Shown: positions 42,188 to 50,791, counted from the first letter of the stretch. The stretch: 64,000 bases of DNA from an uncultured bacterium (GCA_905215855.1 CAJMRT010000003.1:35135-99134), one strand, 5' to 3'. Translations and numbers: made by a program. Notes: generated by a model from the letters alone, not told the origin.

Positions 42188-45055
42188 TTAAAGATCTCTG
42201 CCACAGCACTTCTTGTACTTTTTACCGCTGCCGCACGGACAGGGATCGTTTCTGCCGATTTTCTTGCCCTTACGGATAGTTTTGTTGGCTGTGTCTGTGC
42301 CGTCAGCCGAGGTTTCTGTAGGACGGGCAATCTGCTCACGGTGGAGTGCCTGCTTTACAGCGTCTGACTGTTCAACAGTTCCTTCATCATCGGCTGCAGA
42401 CTGTGCCGCTGCGGCAGCCCTCTGAGCCGCTCTCTTTGCCGCTGCAATTGCGTCCTGTCTTTTCTGAATCTCATAAACACGCTTTGGCATAATGAGCATC
42501 ATCTTGACAGTATCTTCACGAATGCTTTCAATCATCTCATCAAACATATCGAAGCCTTCAACTCTGTACTCAACAACAGGATCGTGCTGACCGTATGAAC
42601 GAAGTCTGATACCGCTCTTGAGCTGATCCATATTGTCGATGTGATCCATCCAATGTGTATCAACATTCTTGAGGAGGTAAACACGCTCCATCTCACGGAT
42701 TGTTTCCTCGGGAAGAAGTTCTTCGTTTTCCTTGTAGATTTCGAGAGCATCATCAACGAGCATCTTCTGAATCTCTTCGGGTTCCATATCTTCAAGATCC
42801 TCAAGGCTGAAATCGTACTTAGAATCATCTCTGATAAGCCAGCCTGCATAGTAATCCTTAAGACTCTGGAAGTTCCAATGCTCTGCAGGACCTTCGGGGA
42901 GGTACTGCTTAATTGAAGTTGCGATTGTATCCTCAATCATTTTGAGGATTGTTTCGTGGAGATCCTCACCGTTAAGAACCTGATCACGCTGACCGTAGAT
43001 GATTTCACGCTGTTTGTTCATAACATCATCGTACTGGAGGACATCCTTACGAATGCCGAAGTTACGAAGCTCAACCTTTTCCTGTGAGCCCTCGATAATA
43101 CTTGTGAGCATTTTATTCTCAATAGGCATATCTTCGGCAACATTCATACGCTCCATCATCATCTTCATTCTGTCGCCGCCGAACAGACGCATAAGGTCAT
43201 CCTCGGTTGAGAGGAAGAAACGGCTGACACCCGGGTCGCCCTGACGACCTGCACGACCACGGAGCTGGTTATCAATTCGGCGTGACTCGTGTCTTTCCGT
43301 ACCCATAATGTAAAGACCGCCGGCCTCTCTTACCTTTTCAGCCTCGCCCTTAATTTCTTCCTTATACTTATCATTCAGTTCTCTGAATGTATTTCTTGCA
43401 TTGATGATTTCTTCATCATCGGTTTCTGCATAACCCGTAGCTTCTTCGATAAGCTCCTCTGTAAAGCCCTGCTTACGCATTGCGGCTTTTGCCATATACT
43501 CTGCGTTACCGCCGAGGATGATATCGGTACCACGGCCTGCCATGTTGGTTGCGATTGTTACCGCACCGAGTTTACCTGCCTGAGCAACAATTTCAGCCTC
43601 TTTTTCATGCTGTTTTGCATTGAGGACATTGTGCTTAATACCTCTCTTTTTGAGCATTTTTGAAAGAAGCTCCGACTTCTCAATTGAAATTGTACCGACA
43701 AGGACAGGCTGTCCCTTTTCGTGAGCCTCAACAATTGCATCAATAACAGCGTGGAACTTGCCGTTTTCTGTCTTATAAACCGAATCGGGGAGGTCTTTTC
43801 TTAAAACAGGCTTGTTTGTAGGAATTTCAACAACATCAAGCTTGTAGATTTCCTGGAATTCTTCCGACTCTGTCTGAGCAGTACCTGTCATACCCGAAAG
43901 CTTTTTGTAAAGACGGAAGTAGTTCTGGAATGTGATTGTAGCAAGAGTCTTGCTTTCGCTCTGAACCTTTACGCCCTCTTTAGCCTCAATGGCCTGATGA
44001 AGACCTTCGTTAAAACGACGGCCGTACATAAGACGACCTGTAAATTCGTCAACAATGATAACTTCGCCGTCCTTAACGACATAGTCAACATCGAGCTTCA
44101 TAACTCCGTTAGCCTTGATAGCCTGATTTACATGGTGCTGAATTGTAAGGTTATCGGGATCTGTGAGGTTTTCAATACCGAAAAATTCTTCGGCTTTCTT
44201 AACACCGCTCTGTGTGAGGGTTGCCGTTTTCTGCTTTTCATCAACAACATAATCAATGTCGTTTTCCTTGTAATATTCCTCCATATCCTCTTTTGCGTCA
44301 AGCTCTGCAAAACGCTGAACCTTAAGAGTTTTTGCAAGAGCGTCAGCCTTTGCGTAAAGGTCTGTTGACTTGTCGCCCTTACCCGAAATAATAAGAGGAG
44401 TTCTCGCCTCATCAATGAGGATTGAGTCAACCTCATCGACAATTGCAAATGCGTGCGGGCGCTGAACCTTGTTTTCCTTGTAAACTACCATGTTGTCACG
44501 GAGGTAGTCAAAACCGAGTTCGTTGTTTGTTCCGTATGTAATATCTGCGGCATAAGCCTTTTTTCTGCCGTCATTGTCAAGGTCATGGCAGATAAGGCCG
44601 ACCGAAAGACCGAGGTATCTGTAAAGCTTGCCCATCCACTCCGAGTCACGGCGCGCAAGGTAATCGTTGACTGTTACAATGTGAACACCTTCGCCCGTAA
44701 GAGCGTTGAGATATGCAGGGAGGGTAGCAACCAAGGTTTTACCTTCACCTGTTTTCATCTCGGCAATTCTGCCCTGGTGAAGAACGATACCGCCGATAAT
44801 CTGAACGGGGAAGTGCTTCATACCAAGCACTCTCCAGCCTGCCTCACGACAGGTTGCAAATGCTTCGGGGAGAATATCGTCTGTTGTTTCGCCGTTGGCA
44901 AGTCTTTCTTTAAGAATTGCAGTCTGATTTTTGAGTTCGCTTTCGCTCATAGCCGCATATTTATCTTCGAGTGCAAGCACCTTGTCACAGATTGGCTGCA
45001 CACGCTTAACTTCACGCTTGCTGTAGTTGCCGAACATAGCTTTTAAAAAATTCAT
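42188..45055 (-). CDS. secA: Preprotein translocase ATPase SecA
   Basis: This protein of about 955 residues is the motor that pushes unfolded proteins through SecYEG. Motifs include Walker A MKTGEGKTLVATLPAYLNAL (near residue 105), DEVDSILIDEARTPLIISG, ATNMAGRGTDIILGG, GTERHESRRIDNQLRGRAGRQGDPG and a C-terminal SEC-C zinc motif RNDPCPCGSGKKYKKCCG. The start at 45055 is preferred (AAGGAAG seven bases upstream, and MNFLKAMFG matches the family N-terminus). It is likely cotranscribed with the PBP gene upstream, with 67 bases between them. It serves all secreted proteins of the window. Confidence 0.98.
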   Translation of the reverse strand: MNFLKAMFGNYSKREVKRVQPICDKVLALEDKYAAMSESELKNQTAILKERLANGETTDDILPEAFATCREAGWRVLGMKHFPVQIIGGIVLHQGRIAEMKTGEGKTLVATLPAYLNALTGEGVHIVTVNDYLARRDSEWMGKLYRYLGLSVGLICHDLDNDGRKKAYAADITYGTNNELGFDYLRDNMVVYKENKVQRPHAFAIVDEVDSILIDEARTPLIISGKGDKSTDLYAKADALAKTLKVQRFAELDAKEDMEEYYKENDIDYVVDEKQKTATLTQSGVKKAEEFFGIENLTDPDNLTIQHHVNQAIKANGVMKLDVDYVVKDGEVIIVDEFTGRLMYGRRFNEGLHQAIEAKEGVKVQSESKTLATITFQNYFRLYKKLSGMTGTAQTESEEFQEIYKLDVVEIPTNKPVLRKDLPDSVYKTENGKFHAVIDAIVEAHEKGQPVLVGTISIEKSELLSKMLKKRGIKHNVLNAKQHEKEAEIVAQAGKLGAVTIATNMAGRGTDIILGGNAEYMAKAAMRKQGFTEELIEEATGYAETDDEEIINARNTFRELNDKYKEEIKGEAEKVREAGGLYIMGTERHESRRIDNQLRGRAGRQGDPGVSRFFLSTEDDLMRLFGGDRMKMMMERMNVAEDMPIENKMLTSIIEGSQEKVELRNFGIRKDVLQYDDVMNKQREIIYGQRDQVLNGEDLHETILKMIEDTIATSIKQYLPEGPAEHWNFQSLKDYYAGWLIRDDSKYDFSLEDLEDMEPEEIQKMLVDDALEIYKENEELLPEETIREMERVYLLKNVDTHWMDHIDNMDQLKSGIRLRSYGQHDPVVEYRVEGFDMFDEMIESIREDTVKMMLIMPKRVYEIQKRQDAIAAAKRAAQRAAAAAQSAADDEGTVEQSDAVKQALHREQIARPTETSADGTDTANKTIRKGKKIGRNDPCPCGSGKKYKKCCGRDL

Positions 45056-45122
45056 CAGGGTTCTTCCTTTCAATGTACCGAAAAAATCGGTCAAACTGTA
45101 TTTTCAATAATATAATTTTAAT

Positions 45123-46520
45123 TTACTGCACCGCAGACGCTCCAAGGCTTTTTGCAGCCTGAATCATTGCGGCCTCAACCACGGGACCGGCATATTGGAA
45201 ACCGAAACCCGAATCCTGTACAACACAGGCAAATGCAAGAGGGCAGTCCTCATCTTTTGAGTAGCCGACCATCCAGCCGTTAGGGTTCTTATCATCGCCG
45301 ACTTCACCCGTACCTGTTTTGGCACAGACTGTAAGTCCGCCGAAAAGGTTGTCGCCGTAGTAATCCGAAACGGTGTATCTCATAACATCGTCAAGCTTTG
45401 CCGCCGTATCGGATGAAAAAAGCTCCTGTCCGCTGCTCTTGTAGTTTATGCCGAGTGCGGAGAGTATGGACTCATCTTTGATAAGGGTAGGGTTTGTAGC
45501 CTTACCGCCGTTTGCGATTGCGCCGCAGATAATTGCCATCTGCATCGGGTTTACCTTGTCATTATACTGACCTACACCCGACCAGCCAAGCTGGTTTTCA
45601 TTGGCGTTGCTGACATCATATGAACCTTTTGCGGTTTTAATTCCGTCAACATCAAAGGAGCTGTTAATGCCGATTTTCTCGGCAGTTTTTGTCATTGTGT
45701 CACTTCCGAGTTCAACGGCAAGCTTTGCAAAAACAATATTGCAGGAATGTGCCATTGCCTCTTTATATGTCAGCGTTCCGTGAGTTTCCGTACAGGTAAC
45801 TTCACTTCCGCCTATGTTCTCACTTCCGTTACAAACCCAAGTGCGGTCATAAAGGTCGGGAATATTTTCGATTGCCGCCGCAGATGTAACGATTTTGAAG
45901 ATTGAACCCGGAGTAAAGGTTGACGAAAGCACATTATCAAGGTAAACGCCCTCGTATTCGCTTTCGTTGTCCTCGGTAATTTCGGGAGGAGCCTGCGGAT
46001 CGTAAGCCATGGTGCTTACCGAGCAGATAACCTCGCCTGTTCTGTAGTTATATATTACACAGGCACCTTTTTTGTTATAAGATGCAAGCACATCATAAGC
46101 CGCCGCACAGGTTGCGGAATCGACTGTCAGCTTTATATCGTGAGAGGCACGCAGTGATTCGGGCATATTAAGTCCGAAAACAAGGTTATAGCCTATCAGC
46201 TGAGAACGATACATACTTTGAACAGCCGTTGAAATGTTAAGGCTGTCATCACCGACAACATGAAGCAGAGATTTTCTTACGCTCTCGCTTTCGTTATAAA
46301 CTCTTTTACCGTCAACCGTCTGTGCAAGAGCCGTGCCGTTGCGGTCATAAATCGCTCCTGCCTGTGCAAGGCCGCCGTCACCTGCTATATGCGCATTATA
46401 TGCCTGATCGACCCAATCGTCTGCCCCTGTTACAAGCTCAAAGGCAAGATAGCCGAGTCCGCCGATAAACGCAAGCGCAACTATATATATAAGTGTACTT
46501 CTGCGAAGTATTTTTTTCAA
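45123..46520 (-). CDS. Class B penicillin-binding protein (peptidoglycan transpeptidase)
   Basis: This 465-residue protein has an N-terminal membrane anchor (residues about 8-28) and a short linker domain with AGAIYDRNGTALAQT. The transpeptidase domain has SIFK (active Ser about 206, TPGSIFKIVTSAA), SCN about 259 and KTGT about 401. It cross-links peptidoglycan on the outer surface. It is shorter than FtsI/PBP2 and closest to the PbpA-type found beside FtsW/RodA in Clostridia and Actinobacteria. Its partner, a RodA/FtsW-like polymerase with an FHA domain, is encoded just upstream on the same strand, 123 bases away across a repeat. Confidence 0.92.
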   Translation of the reverse strand: MKKILRRSTLIYIVALAFIGGLGYLAFELVTGADDWVDQAYNAHIAGDGGLAQAGAIYDRNGTALAQTVDGKRVYNESESVRKSLLHVVGDDSLNISTAVQSMYRSQLIGYNLVFGLNMPESLRASHDIKLTVDSATCAAAYDVLASYNKKGACVIYNYRTGEVICSVSTMAYDPQAPPEITEDNESEYEGVYLDNVLSSTFTPGSIFKIVTSAAAIENIPDLYDRTWVCNGSENIGGSEVTCTETHGTLTYKEAMAHSCNIVFAKLAVELGSDTMTKTAEKIGINSSFDVDGIKTAKGSYDVSNANENQLGWSGVGQYNDKVNPMQMAIICGAIANGGKATNPTLIKDESILSALGINYKSSGQELFSSDTAAKLDDVMRYTVSDYYGDNLFGGLTVCAKTGTGEVGDDKNPNGWMVGYSKDEDCPLAFACVVQDSGFGFQYAGPVVEAAMIQAAKSLGASAVQ

Positions 46521-46557
46521 ACCTTACACCACCCTGTAATAACAAGTGAATAGAGAA

Positions 46558-46643
46558 ATGCAGCGGCGGTCAGTGACCGCCAATCGTTTTGACAGCAATG
46601 TCAAAACGAACTTGGAATTTTATTTTCAACTTTCAATTTAAAA
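46558..46643. repeat. Repeat fragment and heptad tract after the FHA-RodA gene
   Basis: The half element GCGGCGGTCAGTGACCGCC is followed by TCGTTTTGAC-AGCAAT-GTCAAAACGA (perfect inverted repeat) and then TTTTCAACTTTCAATTT up to the stop codon. It belongs to the family seen at 55.3 kb. Confidence 0.7.
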
Positions 46644-48341
46644 TCATCTTTTTACCGAATAAGTTCTCTCGTCTGCGGCTTTGATGAATGCAATAAGTCC
46701 CCAACAAGACATAATACTTGAACCGCCGGCAGACACAAACGGAAATGTTACGCCTGTGAGCGGAAGTACATCGGTTGCACCGAAAACATTGAGAGAAAGC
46801 TGAACGACAAAAAGTCCTGCCGCACAGCACGCTGAAATTGAATAAAAGGTACTTCTGCTGCGGGTTGTAATTGCCCTTGCATAAATAAACATTGCACCTA
46901 CTGCCACGGCAAGTGTGAACGCAACGATAACTCCCATTTCTTCCGAAACAAGTCCGAAAACAAGGTCACTTTCGGATGCGGCAACCTGCTTTAAAAAACC
47001 GTTGCCGATACCTACGCCGAAAAGTCCGCCGCTTGCCATATATGTGAGAACTCTTGCCTGCTGATAACCGAGGTTGTCCTGAGTATGTTCCCACACATGA
47101 CGCCAGCCCGAAAAACGGTCGGCAACATACGGTTTAAACTTGAGGACAAAGGTTATGCCGAAAATTGCGGCGGCAACAGCAAGAATAATCGTCTTGAAAT
47201 CGCCCGAGCGCATAAACGCTGTGAGCAAAAATGTTACAAAGAAGATGAGCGCAGTACCGAAGTCGCCCATAAGAGCCAAAAGTCCGACGCATACTGCCGA
47301 GAAGATAATGTACTCAAGCAGGTTCTTCTTTGTCATCAACACATCAAGCGAGCTTGCACCGATAAAGATGAAGATAATCTTTGCAAGCTCTGATGGCTGA
47401 AATGAAAACGAGCCGATATAAATCCAGTTGGCGGCGCCGTTTGTAATCTTACCGAAAACAATTGTTACACCCAAAAGACCGACCGCACAAATCATTGCCG
47501 GAAGTCTGAGTTTATTTACCTTATCGGGATCTTCAATCAGCTTGATGATTATGCAGAAGATAATCATACCTACTGCTGCGGCAACAAGCTGAACATAAGC
47601 CGAGCGTTCCGACTGTCTGATAAGCATCATTACGCCTATGCCCGTCAAAAACAGGGCAAGCGATTCAAGCTCGAAATTTACTCTGCGGATTACAAAATAG
47701 GAGATAAAGAAGAATCCCCATTCAACAGCCGCAAGAGCGCCGAACAGCACGAGCGGAGCCATTGTATTTGTGCCGTCATTCCAGAACATTGCCTGAACGC
47801 ACATAAAGAAGTGAAAAAATGTAATAAGAAGCATAAGCTTCCACGATTTCATTGCAGGCTTATCGCTGACCTTTGAGAAAAACCAGCTTGACTGCAACGG
47901 CTGTTGGAACTCCTCGCCTCTTTTTACTATAAGGCTTGTACCGCCTATTGTTATTGTATCGTCAATCAGCACCTTTGCTCTGCCTCTTGTTCTTTTGCCG
48001 TTGAGCATTGTGCCGCTCTTTGAGTCGGTATCGCTTACATACCAACCGTCTTTACGGCGAAGGAGTACACAATGATTTCTTGAAACTGTCGGGTCATCAA
48101 CGGTTACATCACTGCTTTTACTTCTGCCGATTGAATTTTCCCAGAAAAGCACGGGGAGCATCTCACCCGTTGCAGGGTTCAAAAGTGAAATCAAAGGAGT
48201 TTCGGGACGGCGGCGACGGCACATTGCGGCAAAGCACTGGTACACAATTATTATTGCATAAACAGGCATAAGAAAACGCAGTGCAACAACACCCATATCG
48301 AAAATTATCGAAAGATCCGGCACTTTTTTCAACTCCTTCAC
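46644..48341 (-). CDS. FHA domain fused to FtsW/RodA/SpoVE-type cell-wall polymerase
   Basis: This 565-residue protein has a membrane segment near the N-terminus. An FHA domain follows at about 45-130, with conserved IGRSKSSDVTVDDPTVSRNHCVLL and SKSGTMLNGKR, which reads phosphothreonine. About ten membrane spans then match FtsW/RodA (FSFQPSELAKIIFIF, MGDFGTALIFFVTF, ASGGLFGVGIGNG, LVFGLVSEEMGV, LPLTGVTFPFVSAGGSS). The polymerase part makes glycan strands; the FHA part probably links it to Ser/Thr kinase (PknB-type) signalling. It is followed by its likely partner PBP. A PknB-like gene is not in the window. Confidence 0.93.
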   Translation of the reverse strand: MKELKKVPDLSIIFDMGVVALRFLMPVYAIIIVYQCFAAMCRRRRPETPLISLLNPATGEMLPVLFWENSIGRSKSSDVTVDDPTVSRNHCVLLRRKDGWYVSDTDSKSGTMLNGKRTRGRAKVLIDDTITIGGTSLIVKRGEEFQQPLQSSWFFSKVSDKPAMKSWKLMLLITFFHFFMCVQAMFWNDGTNTMAPLVLFGALAAVEWGFFFISYFVIRRVNFELESLALFLTGIGVMMLIRQSERSAYVQLVAAAVGMIIFCIIIKLIEDPDKVNKLRLPAMICAVGLLGVTIVFGKITNGAANWIYIGSFSFQPSELAKIIFIFIGASSLDVLMTKKNLLEYIIFSAVCVGLLALMGDFGTALIFFVTFLLTAFMRSGDFKTIILAVAAAIFGITFVLKFKPYVADRFSGWRHVWEHTQDNLGYQQARVLTYMASGGLFGVGIGNGFLKQVAASESDLVFGLVSEEMGVIVAFTLAVAVGAMFIYARAITTRSRSTFYSISACCAAGLFVVQLSLNVFGATDVLPLTGVTFPFVSAGGSSIMSCWGLIAFIKAADERTYSVKR

Positions 48342-48414
48342 AAATCATCTGTCCTAAAAATAAGCATACTTAAAGTTATACAGTTTAAATAATAATCCAA
48401 TTTCCTCCAAAAGT

Positions 48415-48725
48415 CAATAGCCGTGTGTCACGGCAGCCAATTCGTGAAGATAGTTTGTACAATAGAAAACTAAAAATGCCCGAGCGTGACTTTCTATATT
48501 AAGATAGTTTTTTTCAGCCGAGTGCCTCGGCAGTCAATTCGTAAAGACAGTTTGTGCAATGCCAAAACATATTACGCCTGAGCGTAGCATTTCAACCGTT
48601 CGCACAAATTGGGGCGTAGGGGCGGATATTATCCGCCCGCCTTGATGAAATTTTATCTTTATACTCATATATTCTGATATAATAAAAGTTGTGCATTGTT
48701 TTTTTAGTGGCGAACCGTGTTCGCT
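48415..48725. repeat. Cluster of repeat fragments in a long intergenic region
   Basis: Two related blocks (near 48423-48490 and 48525-48580) share AGCC-AATTCGT(G/A)AAGA(T/C)AGTTTGT.CAAT, each with its own CGGCAG palindrome (GCCGTGTGTCACGGC, GCCGAGTGCCTCGGC). A repeat-family palindrome (GTAGGGGCGGATATTATCCGCCC, from 48616) and a GGCGAACCGTGTTCGC fragment near 48703 follow. No gene is in 48342-48836. Confidence 0.6.
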
Positions 48726-48836
48726 CGTCTGAAATAAGGAGCAAAACAAAAAACAATATTACTCAATAAAGTATTTTTTATCAAAATTTGCTTAAAATAT
48801 CGGCAAAGTTTTATTATTTTAATTTTGGATAACACC

Positions 48837-48865
48837 TTGATTTTTTTAATTTTATAGCATATAAT
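48837..48865 (+). promoter_or_regulatory. Promoter of the repeat-RNA antitoxin
   Basis: TTGATT (48837-48842) and TATAAT (48860-48865) are exactly 17 bases apart. The predicted start near 48872 lies about 23 bases before the first 43-nt repeat. Confidence 0.85.
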
Positions 48866-48871
48866 AATTGT

Positions 48872-49060
48872 GATAGATGTTTGATTACTCATCTTATCGT
48901 TGAGTGTTTCGCCACTTGTTTAAAGAGCGAGTGTTTTTATCGTTGAGTGTTTCGCCACTTGTTTAAAGTGCGAGTGTTTTTATCGTTGAGCGTTTCGCCG
49001 CTTGTAAAAGTGCGAGTGTAAAAGTAATCAAAAAGCGGGTACTCTTTGCCCGCTTTTATT
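48872..49060 (+). ncRNA. Type III antitoxin RNA: three 43-nt tandem repeats and terminator
   Basis: Three head-to-tail repeats of exactly 43 nt start at 48895, 48938 and 48981, each beginning TATCGTTGAG. Within each, CACTT/AAGTG-type arms can pair around a GTTTA loop (CCACTTGTTTAAAGTGCG). Copy three changes to CCGCTTGTAAAAGTGCG and keeps pairing with a wobble, while copy one has one altered base. A 9-bp terminator (49031-49039 with 49049-49057, T-run after) closes the RNA just before the toxin gene. This promoter, repeats, terminator, toxin order is that of type III systems (ToxIN, CptIN, TenpIN, AbiQ), in which the toxin cuts the RNA into single-repeat units that bind and block it. Family cannot be fixed; the 43-nt unit fits CptI/TenpI better than the 36-nt ToxI. 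Confidence 0.85.
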
Positions 49061-49076
49061 TTTAATGAGGTAGAAT

Positions 49077-49616
49077 ATGAAAATCGCATTTTACAATGTA
49101 GACTTGGAATACATTGATTATCTTAAACAATACGAAACTTCAGTCCGTGGATTTACAAGAGTACCTAATGTTAATTATAGAAGCGGTAACAACAAGTTTT
49201 TCTATGGGACAGTTCTCAACATTAACAGAATTGACTACTTTGTACCTATATCATCAAAACAACACAATAGACAGGACGATATACAAATCAAACCAAAAAA
49301 CGATAAATACTGTAATGAGTATGCAACATTAAGATTTGCCTATATGTTACCTATTCCACATAAGTGCATCAATATGTTGAATATCAACGGAATTACCAAC
49401 AACACACGAAGAGAAAGAATCAGAAAAGAACTTGCTTTTTGTAACAAATATAGAGATAAAATTAAAAAGCAAGCACAAAACACCTACTACCGTATCACAA
49501 ACAAAGTAAACGATAGACTTGTTCATAACAGCTGTGACTTTAAATTACTTGAACAAGCATACATAGATTTTTGTAATGAACATAATATTCCTATTGACAA
49601 AAATAAAGTCAATTAA
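49077..49616 (+). CDS. Type III toxin, ToxN/CptN/AbiQ-like endoribonuclease
   Basis: This 179-residue protein resembles ToxN family toxins in length and layout. It has an N-terminal FYNVDLEYIDYLKQYETSV (family: Y-x2-YLK...D..V), FFYGTVLNINRIDYFVPISSKQHN near residues 42-64, and TLRFAYMLPIPHKCINMLNI near 83-102. The C-terminal half is helical and ends NSCDFKLLEQAYIDFC, which matches the family's CNFxLLExKYRDF end. ToxN proteins are sequence-specific RNases that stop growth, often upon phage infection. GAGG lies eight bases before the ATG, 17 bases past the antitoxin terminator, so expression would come from read-through. It is flanked by repeat fragments. AT content is high compared with neighbours, in line with transfer. 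Confidence 0.85.
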   Translation: MKIAFYNVDLEYIDYLKQYETSVRGFTRVPNVNYRSGNNKFFYGTVLNINRIDYFVPISSKQHNRQDDIQIKPKNDKYCNEYATLRFAYMLPIPHKCINMLNINGITNNTRRERIRKELAFCNKYRDKIKKQAQNTYYRITNKVNDRLVHNSCDFKLLEQAYIDFCNEHNIPIDKNKVN

Positions 49617-49619
49617 CGC

Positions 49620-49652
49620 AAAAGACCTCTCAAAACTGAGAGGCCTTTTATC
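49620..49652. terminator. Intrinsic terminator after the toxin gene
   Basis: The stem CCTCTC/GAGAGG is extended by AAAAG/CTTTT with one mismatch, has an AAAACT loop, and is followed by TTTTAT. It serves the convergent toxin and DUF1284 genes. Confidence 0.82.
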
Positions 49653-49670
49653 ATGATATATCTATGAGGA

Positions 49671-50081
49671 TTAATGAAGACTTTTCATTTTATCGGCTTT
49701 ATCACGGCATATATGCGACCATTTGCAGTCACCGCACACCTGCGAAAGCCTGTCTTTTAAAATTATATTTTCTCTTGCAATTCTCGAAAGCTCTTTCCAA
49801 TCGGCAGTATCGCCGATTTTCATTCCGAGTAAATCAAGACACCTTTTGTCATAGCATGACGCCTTGCCCGTAACATCGCAGCTGCCGTTGTCACGGTTCG
49901 GACACGATGAACAAATTTCGTCACAACCGCCCGTAAGCGTAAGGTTTGCGTTGTTATTTTCAAGAACTGCCACTATTTTTGCCATTCCGCAGACAAATTC
50001 ATCGCTGTAGCCCTTGCCTTCAAAAAACTGCACACAAAGGCTGTGATGCGGTCTGAACTTAAAGCTTAACGATTTTGTCAA
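49671..50081 (-). CDS. DUF1284 family cysteine-rich protein
   Basis: This 136-residue protein matches the DUF1284 family: FKFRPHHSLCVQFFEGKGYSDEFVCGM at the N-terminus, then CDEICSSCPNRDNGSCDVTGKASCYDKRCLDLLG, and near the end CGDCKWSHICRD. The many cysteines suggest an Fe-S cluster or zinc. Its biochemical function is unknown. Its start overlaps the end of bioY by 23 bases, so the two are coupled; such pairing raises the chance of a biotin link, but this is only positional. Confidence 0.85.
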   Translation of the reverse strand: MTKSLSFKFRPHHSLCVQFFEGKGYSDEFVCGMAKIVAVLENNNANLTLTGGCDEICSSCPNRDNGSCDVTGKASCYDKRCLDLLGMKIGDTADWKELSRIARENIILKDRLSQVCGDCKWSHICRDKADKMKSLH

Positions 50082-50607
50082 GACGATTTACCAAAACTGT
50101 TGCAACAACAATCTTTGCGGCATCTGCAAGAAGGAACGGAACAACGCAGGTGAGAAGTGCGGCAACAAAGTCTGTATGCATTGAAATCATAAACCAGATT
50201 GTACCGAAAAGATAGCATACTGCAAGACCTGCAACCATTGAAACCGCAAGTACCCAAAGCTTTCTGCCGAGAAAATCAGTCATAAGTCCAACGATAAGCG
50301 CCGTAAAAAGGAAACCGATGATATAACCGCCTGTCGGACCGCCGAGAACACCGATTCCGCCTGAGAATCCTGCAAACACGGGAACACCGATTGCACCGAG
50401 GAGAACATAAACCGCAACGCTGATGAGTCCTCTTTTCCAGCCGAGCATAGCCGCCGCCATAAAGATGCCGAGAGTCTGAAGTGTGAACGGAACTGTCATC
50501 GGAATCTGAATCTGTGCGCACACTGTGATGATTGCGACGAACATCGCCATATACACAAGGCTTAATACATTACTTTTTGATTTACTGTTTGTTTTTGCTT
50601 CTGTCAT
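50059..50607 (-). CDS. bioY: Biotin transporter BioY
   Basis: This 182-residue substrate-binding membrane component (S component) of a biotin ECF transporter has six spans. It shows the family pattern MFVAIITVCAQIQIPMTVPFTLQTLGIFMAAAMLGWKRG (biotin-site region near residues 20-60), FAGFSGGIGVLGGPTGGYIIGF and a C-terminal FLLADAAKIVVATVLVNRL. It takes up biotin, probably with a shared AT-T energising module encoded elsewhere. The start at 50607 is preferred (AAAGGAGAGG upstream). The consensus promoter and a BirA-like inverted repeat at 50651-50715 suggest biotin repression. Confidence 0.96.
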   Translation of the reverse strand: MTEAKTNSKSKSNVLSLVYMAMFVAIITVCAQIQIPMTVPFTLQTLGIFMAAAMLGWKRGLISVAVYVLLGAIGVPVFAGFSGGIGVLGGPTGGYIIGFLFTALIVGLMTDFLGRKLWVLAVSMVAGLAVCYLFGTIWFMISMHTDFVAALLTCVVPFLLADAAKIVVATVLVNRLDKIVKL

Positions 50608-50650
50608 AAAATTACCTCTCCTTTGCAAAACCGATTCTTTTGTTTTGCAG

Positions 50651-50715
50651 ATTGTCAACCAAATTATTTTATCGGTTGACAATTATTATAGTACCGATTG
50701 CCGCATTTGTCAACC
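50651..50715 (-). promoter_or_regulatory. bioY promoter with BirA-like operator
   Basis: On the minus strand TTGACA (50708-50713) and TATAAT (50685-50690) are 17 bases apart. A perfect inverted repeat ATTGTCAACC (50651-50660) / GGTTGACAAT (50674-50683), spacer 13, covers the start point. A further TTTGTCAACC half site (50706-50715) covers the -35. The arms match the known biotin operator pattern TTGTxAACC/GGTTxACAA. Confidence 0.8.
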
Positions 50716-50754
50716 CGATTTATATTTTAAAGTGACAATTACAATCCGTTTTGA

Positions 50755-50791
50755 TGTAACAATTGACTTTACAACCAACTTATCATATAAT
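50755..50791 (+). promoter_or_regulatory. Rrf2 gene promoter with operator
   Basis: TTGACT (50763-50768) and TATAAT (50786-50791) are 17 bases apart. TGTAA-N9-TTACA (50755-50773) spans the -35 and has the same layout as the two sites at 51335-51401, suggesting autoregulation. Confidence 0.78.

Noticed and set aside
42188..42425. Plus-strand reading frames inside secA, metH, htrA and the activase gene
   Set aside because: They lack ribosome sites and family matches, and they mirror the codon pattern of the true genes on the other strand or frame.
48895..49023. CRISPR array
   Set aside because: The three 43-nt units are contiguous with no spacers, no cas genes are near, and a terminator plus a ToxN-like gene follow. 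Type III antitoxin fits better.
48342..49652. Prophage or integrative element carrying the toxin locus
   Set aside because: No integrase, attachment repeats, tRNA or phage structural genes are present; only repeat fragments flank it.
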